From: an uncultured Prevotellaceae bacterium
GTDB lineage: Bacteria > Bacteroidota > Bacteroidia > Bacteroidales > Muribaculaceae
DNA: 64,000 bases
Direction: 5' to 3'
Assembly: GCA_947169265.1 (NCBI GenBank)
Contig: CAMVPC010000013.1
Location: 1 to 64,000 of the forward strand
Part shown: piece by piece, positions 53,209-63,500 of the stretch
Position numbering within the stretch: the stretch's first letter is position 1
Layout: each line of letters opens with the position of its first letter
The notes under the pieces: model-generated
Databases searched by the model: none
What the model was told of the DNA's origin: nothing
The model's input: only the letters and a program-made list of their open reading frames with translations
Program-made: the position numbers and the translations under genes

Positions 53209-53859
53209 TTATTTGATTTTTTGCAACATGTAACTAAAATTTTCCATCTCAAACTGAGTGGAAGACCATTTAATAGCGTAGCTACTATTGAGGTTAAAAC
53301 CAGGAAGGTTCTTGTTTGTGTTGGTGGTTCTGGGCCAATGCTTATTAGGACCATGAACACCATCCTCCATTCCCAAATTCTCTTTTAAAGTTCCCGGTTT
53401 TGACGGTTTCGTATAGATAGGGTCATTAGTGACAAATACTGCAAAACCGCCCACCACGTCCTTGAATGCGGCCGTAACGTGTTCAATTCGGCGCACATCT
53501 TTCCAAAAAGCGTACTTGATCAAATCGTCAGCACCTTGGCTCTTGACAATCTTCGTGTTTGGTATTATTTGATTAAAACGGGGCAAAGGTTTTTTGATTT
53601 CTTGAGTCCTATATTTTAATTCAACCACAGCATATTTGCCATCACTTTCAACCACTATGTCGAGATATAAATCATTTTTCCACTCATAGTGATGAAGGGC
53701 GCTTGCAGGCACAAAATATTCCAACTCCACGTGGTCGTAGTGTTTTGTACTTACCAGCCACGTAGCTAACTGAAGTTGGAAGTCCTCCTCGTTGAACAGT
53801 AGTCTGTTATGATTCCCATTCAACCATGTCTTCAGGTCTTTTTCTAAAACATTCAACAT
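53209..53859 (-). CDS. PD-(D/E)XK-like nuclease-fold protein of unknown function
   Basis: Cytoplasmic protein of 216 residues without signal peptide. It has the core of the PD-(D/E)XK fold: an N-terminal helix with acidic residues (EEDFQLQLATWL, residues ~24-36), Asp67 in LYLDIVV, and Glu80-x-Lys82 in YAVVELKYR, then a helix with Q108 and DDLIKYAFWKDVRRIEH. The last ~70 residues (PSKPGTLKENLG onward) are Asn/Pro-rich and match nothing I know. The start was placed at ATG 53859. No methyltransferase, helicase or restriction partner is near. Its stop touches the start of the BspA-like gene, so both share a transcript. Confidence 0.65.
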   Translation of the reverse strand: MLNVLEKDLKTWLNGNHNRLLFNEEDFQLQLATWLVSTKHYDHVELEYFVPASALHHYEWKNDLYLDIVVESDGKYAVVELKYRTQEIKKPLPRFNQIIPNTKIVKSQGADDLIKYAFWKDVRRIEHVTAAFKDVVGGFAVFVTNDPIYTKPSKPGTLKENLGMEDGVHGPNKHWPRTTNTNKNLPGFNLNSSYAIKWSSTQFEMENFSYMLQKIK

Positions 53860-54121
53860 AATCGATTCAGCAGCTACCACCTTCTCAGCCCAAAAGGTGA
53901 CACTAAAATTACACAAAAAGCGTGGACTGAATTCGCCACACCTTTAGTCGGAGGTCCTGAGAAAACCCGATGAAGAAGATATGGGAATAGCAGTTCACGC
54001 TATAGCGCGAAGCCGCTTTGTTATCTCCTCTCTTCATCTTGAAATTTCTCAGGTTTCCGATTAAGAGTGATAAGCAAAACGCTTATTGATTTCCAACGAT
54101 GTCGCGGACTGTTGCCAATCC
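53860..54121 (-). ncRNA. Transcribed leader with large palindrome upstream of the PD-(D/E)XK gene
   Basis: Given the promoter at 54157-54127, the reverse transcript should begin near 54121 and have a 260-nt leader. It includes an imperfect palindrome of about 115 bp (53946-54062) centred on CGCTATAGCG (53998-54007); the outer arms share CCTGAGAAA and GATGAAGA words. A 42-codon frame (54037-53909, beginning MKRGDNKAAS) crosses it. I cannot tell if it acts as RNA, as a mobile repeat or as nothing. Confidence 0.5.
53946..54062. repeat. Imperfect palindrome of about 115 bp
   Basis: Left arm: TCGGA, CCTGAGAAA, GATGAAGA, GGGAATAGCAG. Right arm is the inverse with small changes (CTTTGTTATCTCC, TCTTCATC, TTTCTCAGG, TCCGA). 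The centre is CGCTATAGCG. Such elements are often dispersed in genomes; only one copy is in this window. Confidence 0.7.
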
Positions 54122-54126
54122 AAGTG

Positions 54127-54157
54127 CAAATATACAACAAAATTTTTAAAATGCAAA
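54127..54157 (-). promoter_or_regulatory. Promoter of the palindrome leader, PD-(D/E)XK and BspA-like genes
   Basis: On the reverse strand TTTG (54157-54154), 19 nt, TATATTTG (54134-54127): good fit to the Bacteroidetes consensus. Confidence 0.72.
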
Positions 54158-54376
54158 ATATAGCCCTTTGGCTTATAAGGCTGCGGGGCATTTTTTGGGG
54201 GATTGGGTTTCGAGGCCTCGAACTACACTGACCCTCGCTGGGTGGGCTAAAACACTATGCTCTCTTTGTGACAAAGAGATGCAAAAAATCAGAGTCTTTC
54301 GGTTGTTTTTTAGATATAGTGACGCAAGAGATTTGAGTTTATTTTATTGTTTTATATAAGTTTCAAAAATTCTTTG
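54158..54376. other. Intergenic stretch with two short palindromes
   Basis: It holds the perfect palindrome TTCGAGGCCTCGAA (54209-54222) and a hairpin CTCTTTGT-G-ACAAAGAG (near 54261-54277). A 63-codon frame on the forward strand has no recognisable product. No gene seen. Confidence 0.5.
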
Positions 54377-54384
54377 TAATTTTG
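54377..54384 (+). promoter_or_regulatory. Candidate -7 box for cdsA
   Basis: TAATTTTG, 65 bp before cdsA; no matching -33 box. A triple repeat of GGAATTA (near 54409-54429) lies between it and the gene. Confidence 0.45.
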
Positions 54385-54448
54385 CGGTGCAAAGAACCTA
54401 AACTAATCAGGAATTAGGAATTAGGAATTGACTAAAGACTAAAGAGAA

Positions 54449-55309
54449 ATGAAAAATGTGATAGTTCGCAGCCTCTCGGGGCTTCTGTATGTGGCACTCA
54501 TCGTTGCGGCCATTTTGTTGTGGCCGCGCTGGCCCATTGCCATGCTGGCACTGATGACACTGTTTACGGCCCTCGGTATCGAGGAGGTGCATAATATTTG
54601 CCGCTCCACTATGGGCGAGCGCCAGCCTTTGTTGCTCACGCTGCTCGACGTGATGGGCGGCGTGGCGTTGCTTGCCACCATTTATCTGGCGTGTGCGAAC
54701 CGTGGTGTCCACCACACCATGCCCTTGTGGAGCTGGACGTTGCTGCCCGCCTATGTGGTCGCGAGAATGGTGACGCAACTCTATCTGCCCCGTCTCAACG
54801 CGGTTACGAGTTTCGCGCGCTCGTTCATGTCAATTATCTATGTGGCCTTCCCGTTCTCATTGCTGCCGGTAATAGCGTCACTGGGAAATACGCGTTTGGT
54901 GTTGGCCCTGTTCATCTTTATATGGCTCAACGACACGGGTGCTTTTGTGGTGGGCTCATTGCTGGGCAAGCATCGCCTGTGGGAGCGTATCTCGCCCAAA
55001 AAATCGTGGGAAGGCGTTGTGGGAGGCTTGTTGTTTGTGCTCCTGGGCGCTTGGCTCATTGTGAGAGTGTTTGGCGACTATTTCCCGGGCCCCACTGTCC
55101 TGTGGTGGTGGATGGCGCTGGGTGCGGTGGTCGTGGTGGGCGCCACCTTGGGCGACCTCTTTGAATCGCTACTCAAGCGCACTGCCGGCGTGAAAGATTC
55201 TGGCAATATCATTCCGGGTCACGGCGGCATTCTCGACCGCGTCGACAGCTTGTTGCTGGTGTCGCCGCTCGTGCTGTTGTTCATGATATTGACGATTATA
55301 GCCCGATGA
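54449..55309 (+). CDS. cdsA: Phosphatidate cytidylyltransferase
   Basis: Membrane enzyme of 286 residues that makes CDP-diacylglycerol from CTP and phosphatidic acid, the branch point of phospholipid synthesis. It has about eight hydrophobic segments and the family signature near the C-terminus: SPKKSWEGVVGG, then GDLFESLLKRTAGVKDSGNIIPGHGGILDRVDSL. The stop overlaps the next start as ATGA. Confidence 0.95.
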   Translation: MKNVIVRSLSGLLYVALIVAAILLWPRWPIAMLALMTLFTALGIEEVHNICRSTMGERQPLLLTLLDVMGGVALLATIYLACANRGVHHTMPLWSWTLLPAYVVARMVTQLYLPRLNAVTSFARSFMSIIYVAFPFSLLPVIASLGNTRLVLALFIFIWLNDTGAFVVGSLLGKHRLWERISPKKSWEGVVGGLLFVLLGAWLIVRVFGDYFPGPTVLWWWMALGAVVVVGATLGDLFESLLKRTAGVKDSGNIIPGHGGILDRVDSLLLVSPLVLLFMILTIIAR

Positions 55310-56673
55310 AATGGTGGCTGGCACCCTTGTGTGCGGCGTGGTTTTTTGCGCTTCTGGCGTGCGCCGCGTGTTCGGGGAGTCATCCATTGCCCCGCACCCT
55401 GCGTGTGGGTACCATTTATAGTCCCACAAGTTTTTTCATCTTGCGGGGCGACACGCTGGGTTACGACTATGAGCGTATCAGCGACTTTGCCGCCGACAAG
55501 GGCATTGCCCTTGAAGTGGTGGTGGCCGGGAATATGCGCGAACTCGTGGATATGCTGCAACGTGGAGAAATCGATGTGGCGGCTGTCGAGATACCTCAAA
55601 CCGCTGAATATAAGGCGCAAGTGCTGGGCTGTGGGGCCACTAACGAAACCACTCAGGTGCTGGTTCAGCCAGCCGGCGATAGTCTCGTCACCGACGTTAC
55701 GCAGCTCGTGGGGCGTGAAGTGACAGTGGTTAAGGGATCACGCTACGAGGCCCGCCTGCGCAACCTCGACAACGAGGTGGGCGGTGGTATTACGATTCGT
55801 GCCCTCGAAAATGACACGTTATTGAGCGAAGATCTTGTTGACATGGTCGCGGCCGGCACCCTGTCGCTCACCATTATCGATAGTGACTTGGCGCAGCTGA
55901 GCAAGACCTATAACCCACACATCGACATCTCTTTGCAAGTGAGTTTTCCGCAACGCTCGTCGTGGGCTGTGGCGCTTGATAATCAATGGCTTGCCGATAG
56001 TATTGACACCTGGGCGGCTTCGCCCGAGGTGGAACGTTTCTCGAAAGCCGTGAAGCGGCGTTATTTCGAGTTGAGCAAACTACCCGAAGGTGATACGCTC
56101 ACTTACCGACCCGTTGAGGACGGTGTCATTTCACCCTTCGACGACCTCTTTCGTAAATATGCGCCCGTGGCCGGTGTCGACTGGCAGATGCTTGCCGCGA
56201 TTTGCAGTGTGGAGTCGGGCTTCAAGACCGACGCCCGCTCGTGGGCCGGCGCGCGTGGCATCATGCAGGTGATGCCCAGCACGGGGCGAGCTTTCGGGGT
56301 GGGGGAGGCTGAACTGAACGACCCCGACAAAAATGTGGAAGTAGCCGCCAAGAGTCTTGCCCGCATCGACGAGTTCATGCGGCCTCATGTGCCCGATAGT
56401 ACCGAGCGCGTGCGATTCGTCTTGGCAAGCTACAATGCCGGCATAGGCCACATTTTCGACGCTATGGCGCTGGCCGAGAAGCACGGCCACAACCCCCACG
56501 TGTGGTACGACCACGTTGAAACGGCGGCCCTCATGAAGAGCAACCCGCAGTTCTATAACGATCCGGTGTGTCGTTACGGCTATTTCCGCGCCCGTGAGAC
56601 CGTCGCCTATGTTAAGAAAGTGGAAAACGCTTATCACCACTTTCGTCGTGCCACCCGTCGTGCCGCGCAATAA
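55306..56673 (+). CDS. MltF-like lytic transglycosylase
   Basis: Envelope protein of 455 residues with two parts. The N-terminus has a signal with Cys19 or Cys22 as possible lipidation site. Residues ~32-260 are a solute-binding-protein-like domain (LRVGTIYSPTSFFILRGDTLGYDYERISDFA). From about 280 an SLT domain begins: catalytic Glu303 in CSVESGFKTDA, then GARGIMQVMPSTG and LASYNAGIGH. This is the MltF layout; it cuts peptidoglycan glycan strands to give 1,6-anhydro ends. It is translated directly after cdsA. Confidence 0.93.
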   Translation: MKWWLAPLCAAWFFALLACAACSGSHPLPRTLRVGTIYSPTSFFILRGDTLGYDYERISDFAADKGIALEVVVAGNMRELVDMLQRGEIDVAAVEIPQTAEYKAQVLGCGATNETTQVLVQPAGDSLVTDVTQLVGREVTVVKGSRYEARLRNLDNEVGGGITIRALENDTLLSEDLVDMVAAGTLSLTIIDSDLAQLSKTYNPHIDISLQVSFPQRSSWAVALDNQWLADSIDTWAASPEVERFSKAVKRRYFELSKLPEGDTLTYRPVEDGVISPFDDLFRKYAPVAGVDWQMLAAICSVESGFKTDARSWAGARGIMQVMPSTGRAFGVGEAELNDPDKNVEVAAKSLARIDEFMRPHVPDSTERVRFVLASYNAGIGHIFDAMALAEKHGHNPHVWYDHVETAALMKSNPQFYNDPVCRYGYFRARETVAYVKKVENAYHHFRRATRRAAQ

Positions 56674-56784
56674 TCTGTCACTCGTTAATTATTTGGAATA
56701 CTGATGCTTATTGTTTGTTCGTAGGCGTCCGGCGCAAATTTTGTGTGAATTTTGTGATTCGACGCGCACGATTGTGGGTTTTTA

Positions 56785-56816
56785 TTTGGGTAAATCGTGG
56801 AAAATGCTTAATTTTG
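56785..56816 (+). promoter_or_regulatory. Promoter of ruvA-sprA
   Basis: TTTG (56785-56788), 20 nt, TAATTTTG (56809-56816): exact fit. Confidence 0.82.
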
Positions 56817-56874
56817 CAAGTTATAACCTCGGCGAGAAATGCCGTGGACTAAAAGGACAATAACAAGGAAAACG

Positions 56875-57459
56875 ATGATTGACTATATCACCGGCCGTGT
56901 GGCCGAACTGAATCCGGCTTACGTCGTGGTGGATAACCATGGGGTAGGCTATATGCTTCACATCTCACTCACCACCCATCACACGTTGCAAGAGACGTTA
57001 GGCGAAGCGAAACTGTTTGTATATGAGGCTATCCGCGAAGACGCTCATCTGCTCTTCGGGTTCGCTTCCAAGCATGAGCGCGAGCTGTTTCTGCTACTCA
57101 TCAGCGTGAGCGGTGTGGGGTCCAACACAGCCCGCGTGATACTCTCGTCAATTCCGCCCGCTGAGCTTGAGCAGGCTATTGCCGGTGAGCAGGTGGCACG
57201 TCTCAAGGCCGTCAAGGGCGTGGGGGCAAAAACAGCCCAACGCATTATTGTTGACCTTAAGGATAAAATAAAAGTGGGGGCTACCACGTTATTAAATACA
57301 GACGAACGGCCCGGCGAGGCCTACGACGAGGCGCTCGCGGCCCTAATGATGCTCGGCTTTACCCAGCAAATGTCGCAAAAAGCGCTCAAGAAGCTTTTCC
57401 AGCGCAATCCGTCGCTGGGTGCCGAGGAGGCCATTAAGCAGGCGCTGAAGATGATGTAA
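56875..57459 (+). CDS. ruvA: Holliday junction branch migration protein RuvA
   Basis: Protein of 194 residues, the usual size, binding four-way DNA junctions so that RuvB can drive branch migration. It has the N-terminal OB fold (MIDYITGRVAELNPAYVVVD, then LFVYEAIREDAHLLFGF), the helix-hairpin-helix domain (SGVGSNTARVILSS and KGVGAKTAQRIIVDLKDKI) and the C-terminal RuvB-binding helices (AYDEALAALMMLGF). The start was placed at ATG 56875, preceded by AAGGA; a frame open from 56839 adds only unrelated residues. sprA follows after 70 bp, an order common in Bacteroidetes. Confidence 0.96.
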   Translation: MIDYITGRVAELNPAYVVVDNHGVGYMLHISLTTHHTLQETLGEAKLFVYEAIREDAHLLFGFASKHERELFLLLISVSGVGSNTARVILSSIPPAELEQAIAGEQVARLKAVKGVGAKTAQRIIVDLKDKIKVGATTLLNTDERPGEAYDEALAALMMLGFTQQMSQKALKKLFQRNPSLGAEEAIKQALKMM

Positions 57460-57529
57460 AGCCATGAGCGTGTGCCGGCAATCGCCTGTAAGTTCGTCTT
57501 GAACTTGTTTGGTAACTGATTGATAGCTA

Positions 57530-60500
57530 ATGAGAAAGCGAAGTAAAAAGAAATATGGGATATTGTGGCTCGGCCTGCTGACGGTGCTCGCGTTGTTCAA
57601 CGTCGACAGCGTGGCGCAATATACGCGGTCGACACTCACGCCCCCGCCACCGGTGCCCGACACACGTACGGACAACGGTAACAAAAGGAACAAGAAAAAG
57701 GACCGGCCCATCGACATGCGCTATGACGTGCACAAGACCATCCCCGAGTCTTACGATGACTTGAAGGAAGGAGAGTATGCCGCCGACTTGAAGAACCCCT
57801 CCAACATTACGACGACAGCCGAGTATGACTATGAAACCGGCTGTTATGTTATTCACACGCGCGTGGGCGATAACGACATCGTCACGCCCTTCATCCTGAG
57901 TGCCGATGAGTATAACAACATCACCATGCGCCAGTCGATGATGGAATATTACCGTAAAAAGAACGCCGAAAGTGCCGAGGAAAAAGCCAAAAACCCCTTC
58001 AACTTCCTCGATATGCAGTTCGGTCTGGGACCACTCGACAAAATCTTCGGCCCGGGTGGCGTGCAACTGAAGACGCAAGGCTCGGTGCAAATCAAGATGG
58101 GTGTCAAGACTAACAAGACCGACAACCCGGCATTGAGTGTGGCCGCCCGCCGCAAGACTTACTTCGATTTCGACCAAAAGATTCAGGCCACGGTATCGGC
58201 CTCGGTGGGCGACAAGATGAAGTTTAATATGACTTACAACACCGATGCCACCTTCGACTTCGACAACAAGAACCTCAAGCTGGCCTATGAGGGCAAGGAG
58301 GACGAAATCATCAAGAATATCGAAGCCGGTAATGTGAGCATGACTACCGGCTCGTCGCTCATTCGCGGTAGCGCCGCCTTGTTTGGTATCAAAACCAAAC
58401 TGCAATTCGGCAAACTGACCGCCACGGCGCTCGTGTCGCAACAAAACTCGCAGTCGCAAACGGTGAATACCAAGGGTGGCGCGCAAACCACCCCATTCTA
58501 TGTCACTGCCGACAAATATGACCAAAACCGAAATTTCTTCTTGTCGCACTACTTCCGCGACCACTACGACGAATGGTGTGCCAAGTTACCCCTGGTGTCG
58601 AGCGGCATTAATATTACCCGTATTGAGGTGTGGGTGACTAACAAGCGCGGAAACTACGACAATTCGCGCAACATTCTCGCTTTCATGGACCTGGCCGAGG
58701 ACTCCCACCTGAATAACTCGCACTGGGTGCCCGACTACGGGGCAACGGTGCCCGACAACTCGTCGAATAACCTGCTCGCTGAAATCAAGGATACCTATCC
58801 CGAAGCGCGATATATCAGCCAGGTGGCCACCACGCTCGAGCCGTTGCGTGCCTTTGGCATTGATGGCGGTACCGATTACGAGAAAATCGAGAGTGCCCGC
58901 TTGCTCAGCAGTAACGAATATACACTCAATAGCGCCCTGGGATATATCCAGCTCAAGACGGCGCTTAGCGGCGACGAGGCTCTCGCCGTCGCCTTCCAGT
59001 ATACCTACGGCGGTCGCACTTATCAGGTGGGCGAATTTTCGGGTGACATCACGTCGACCGACCAGTCGCTCTATGTGAAGATGCTCAAAAGCACCACCGT
59101 GTCGCCGCGCACCCCTATGTGGCACCTGATGATGAAGAACGTGTATTCGCTTGGCGCCTATCAAATGCAACGCACCAACTTCAAGCTCAACATCAAGTAT
59201 CTGAGCGATACTACCGGTACCGAGCTCAACTACATCAATGCCGGCGACGTGGCCGGTATGCCGTTGCTCGAGGTGATGAACCTCGACCGCCTCGATGCCA
59301 ATAACGAGTTCCACCGCGATGGTCGTTTCGACTATATCACGGGCTACACCGTGAACGAGTCGAGCGGCAAAATCATTTTCCCGGTGGTGGAACCTTTCGG
59401 TTCCCACTTGCGCAAGCGAATCAATAACGACCAGGTGGCCAAAGACTATGTCTACCAGGAACTTTACGACTCCACGCTTACGGTGGCCCAGCAATATCAG
59501 GACAAGAATAAATTTGTCTTGAGTGGTGAGTACCAGGCTTCGTCGGGAAATACCATTAACCTGAACGCCATGAACGTGCCACGAGGCTCGGTTGTCGTTA
59601 CCGCCGGAGGCGTTGTCCTCACCGAGAACAGCGACTACACCGTTGACTACAACATGGGAACTGTGACCATCACCAACCAGAGCATTATCGATGCGGGCAC
59701 CAACATCAGTGTTTCGCTCGAGAACCAGTCCACCTTCAGTCAGCAGCGAAAAACACTGCTGGGTCTTGACCTTGATTACGCTTTCAACAAGGACTTCCAC
59801 ATTGGCGGTACACTCATGCATTATGGCGAAAAATCGTTGACCGAGAAGGTGTCGATTGGCGATGAGATTGTCAACAATACCATCTGGGGCGTGAACATGT
59901 CCTATAAAGGCAAATTCATGTGGCTTACCAACCTGCTCAACAAAATACCCACGGTGAACGCCACTGCACCCTCGACAATCAACTTCACCGGCGAGTTCGC
60001 CCAACTGATTCCGCATCAGTCGCGCACCGGCTCTAATGCCGGTAGCTCCTATATCGACGACTTTGAGTCGACGCAGTCGGGTATCGACTTGCGCTCGCCT
60101 TATTCTTGGTTCCTTGCTTCCACGCCCTATGATCCGTCTGCCGGAGGTCTTTTCCCCGAAGCGGGACTGTCGAACAATGTGGACTATGGCAAGAACCGCG
60201 CCCTGCTGTCGTGGTACTACATCGACCGCCTGTTCACGCAGCGCAATTCGTCCTACGCGCCGGGTTACATCAAGAACGACCTTGACCAGCTCTCCAACCC
60301 CTATGTACGCGAGATTCCTTACAGCGAGGTGTTCCCGGGCCGCGAGCTTAACTATGGCGAGTCGTCGACCATTCAAACGCTCAACCTCTCGTTCTATCCC
60401 AAGGAGCGTGGCCCCTATAACCTCGATGCCGACAATATTGACAGCGAGGGTTACCTGCTCAATCCCGAGAAACGCTGGGGCGGTATCATGCGCAAACTCG

Positions 60501-63500
60501 ACAACACCAACTTTGAGCAGTCGAACATCGAGTATGTCCAGTTCTGGCTTCTCGACCCCTTCCTCGACCCCGATAATCCAAACTATGAGGGCGGTGACCT
60601 TTACATCAACCTGGGCGAGGTGAGCGAGGATATTCTCAAGGATGGATTGAAAAGCTACGAGAACGGTTTGCCTTACACCGACGAGGAGAATCCTTACATC
60701 AGCGAGACTAACTGGGGCAAGGTGTCGACCCAAACATCGATGACCTATGCGTTTGAGACCGCCGAGGGGGCGCGCGTCCGCCAGGATGTGGGTCTCAATG
60801 GCATTTCGAGCGAACAGGAAAAAACTTTCCCCAGCTACAAAGCGTTTACCGATCAACTGCGCACAGTGCTTCCGTCGAACACTATCGCCCGCATGGAAGA
60901 GGACCCGTTCTCGCCTTTGAACGACCCGGCGACCGACGACTACCACTTCTATCGCGGCTATGACTACGACGAGCAACGTCTCTCTATCCTCGAGCGATAC
61001 AAGCACTATAATGGTACCGAGGGTAACTCACTCTCGGTCGAAGACGCAAGTGACGCTCTGTACCAGAGCGCGCGCAGCGTGCCCGATGTGGAGGATATCA
61101 ACCAGGACAATACGCTCAATGAGTACGAGCGTTATTTCCAATATCGTGTGTCGATTCGTCCCGAGGACTTGCAGGTGGGCACCAACTTCATCATCGACAA
61201 GCAGGACGCGGTGGCCTACACTCGCAACGGCAAGGAGCTCAAAGTTACCTGGTACCAGTTCAGTATTCCTTTGCGCGAATATGAGAAAAAAGTGGGTTCG
61301 ATCAACGACTTCTCCACCATTCGCTTCATCAGGATGTTCATGACGGGCTTTAAGGAAACGACTCACTTGCGTTTCGCTTCTTACGACCTCGTGCGCGGGG
61401 AGTGGCGCAATTATAACTACAACCTCAACCAGCGCGGCGACGCGCCCGCCGAAGGCAGTATCAATGTGAATGCCGTCAATATCGAGGAGAACGCCTCGCG
61501 CGAGCCGGTCAACTACGTGTTGCCGCCCGGTGTGACGCGCATCGTTGATGGCGGACATTCGCAAATCACCCAGCTTAACGAGCAGTCGATGCAAATGAAG
61601 GTCGAGGGTCTGCAGCCCGGCGATGCGCGTGGTGTGTACCGCAACACGAGCCTCGACTTGCGCATCTACAAGCGCCTGCAAATGTTTGTGCACAACGAGG
61701 CTTTTGTTAACGATGTGACTAACCTGCAAAACGGCGACGTTTCGCTGTTCATCCGTCTGGGATCCGATGTGAAGAACAACTATTATGAGTATGAGGTAAA
61801 ACTCGATGTTACCCCGCCCGGACGATATAACAACAATAGTAGTGCCGACCGTCTGCGCGTGTGGCCCGAAAACAACATGATTGACATTGACCTCGACTTG
61901 TTGCCCGGCGTGAAGAAAAGCCGCAACGCGGCCAAGATGTCGGGCGACGAGAGTGTGGGTTACGCCATACGCTACGCCCAGCAGGACCCCGACCATCCCA
62001 ACAACACGGTGTATGTGCGCGGTAATCCGTCGCTGAGCGAAGTGAGGGTCATCATGATAGGTGTGAGAAATAACACTAACTCGACCAAGGACTTTGTCGT
62101 GTGGGCCGATGAGTTGCGTGTTACCGACTTTGAAAGCGACGGCGGTTGGGCCGCCAAGGCCAATATGGTGCTTAATATGAGCGACATTGCCACTGTGAAT
62201 GTGGGATGGCACCGCGAAACAAACGGTTTCGGGTCGGTAGACCAAGGACTGAAATCTCGGCGTCTCGATGACTATAACCAATATAACGTAGCGGTGCAAG
62301 TCGACCTGGGGCGCTTTGTGCCCGAAAAGGTGAAACTCAAGGCTCCCATCTACTATTCCTATAGCAACGAGCGCACTACGCCCAAGTATAACCCGCTCGA
62401 CCAGGACGTGCTGTTGAGCGACGCCCTCGACGCTTGTGACACCAAGGCGCAAAAAGACTCTATCAACAATTATGCTGTCACGCAGCGCACGAGCAAGAAC
62501 TTCTCGGTGTCGGGACTCAAGTTCGACGTCAAGAGCAAGAACCCCATGCCTTGGGATCCCGCCAACTTCACGTTTAGCTACTCGTTCAGCAAGCAGCACC
62601 GCAGTGACCCCGACAATACTTACGAGAATACCAACGACTATCGTGGTAGCATGCAATATAACTGGACTCCTTATTCCAAACCGTTCAAACCTTTCGACAA
62701 GATGATTGACGCGAAGAACAAGCACATGAAGTTCTTCAAGGACTGGGAATTCCATTACCTGCCCGCGTCGTTGGCATTCAGTACCAATATCTCGCGTTAC
62801 TATTACGAGCAACAAACGCGCAACGAGACCGATGTGGCCGTCGAGCTGCCGGTGTCGGTGAGTAAAAACTTCTTGTGGGACCGCCAGTTCGCGCTTTCGT
62901 GGAATTTTACCAAATCTATCTCGGTGTCGTTCAACTCCCAAACCACGGCCCACATTCTCGAGCCGCTGGGACAGGTGAACAAGAAACTCTTCCCCGACCG
63001 CTACCGTGATTGGCGCGATAGCGTGTGGCAGAGCATTAAGGACCTGGGAACACCTTGGGCTTATAACCAGTCGTTCACTGCCTCTTACAAGGCTCCCTTC
63101 TCGGCTATTCCCATCTTGAGCTTCATCACGGCCAATGCCACCTACAACGCCACCTATAACTGGAATCGTGGTACCACCGTGGCCGATGTGTTCTCGGGAA
63201 ACAACATCGCCAACCAGTCGTCGATCAACGTTGACGGTCGCCTCAACCTAGATCAGTTCTATAATAAGGTGCCTTATTTGCAAGAGGTCAACAAGCGATT
63301 CTCGGGCAATGGCGCGGCGGCTAAAAATAAAAAGAAACCGAAACGCTTCGACCGCACATTCAAGTTGGCCGCCGACACTTCGACTGTGGTCAAGCACAAC
63401 ATGAACGTGAAGAAGGTCAAGGTAAGTGCCACTACGACCGACGGCAAACGCTATCCCATCGAATATAAGGTGGTCGATGCGAATAATATTGAGGTGCTTA

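Noticed and set aside
54168-54359. 63-codon forward frame
   Set aside because: Runs through palindromes and has no start signal or family pattern.
58586-62953. Open frames of 806 and 641 codons on the reverse strand
   Set aside because: They lie antisense to sprA. Codon bias of the forward gene keeps the opposite frame open; no family pattern is seen.
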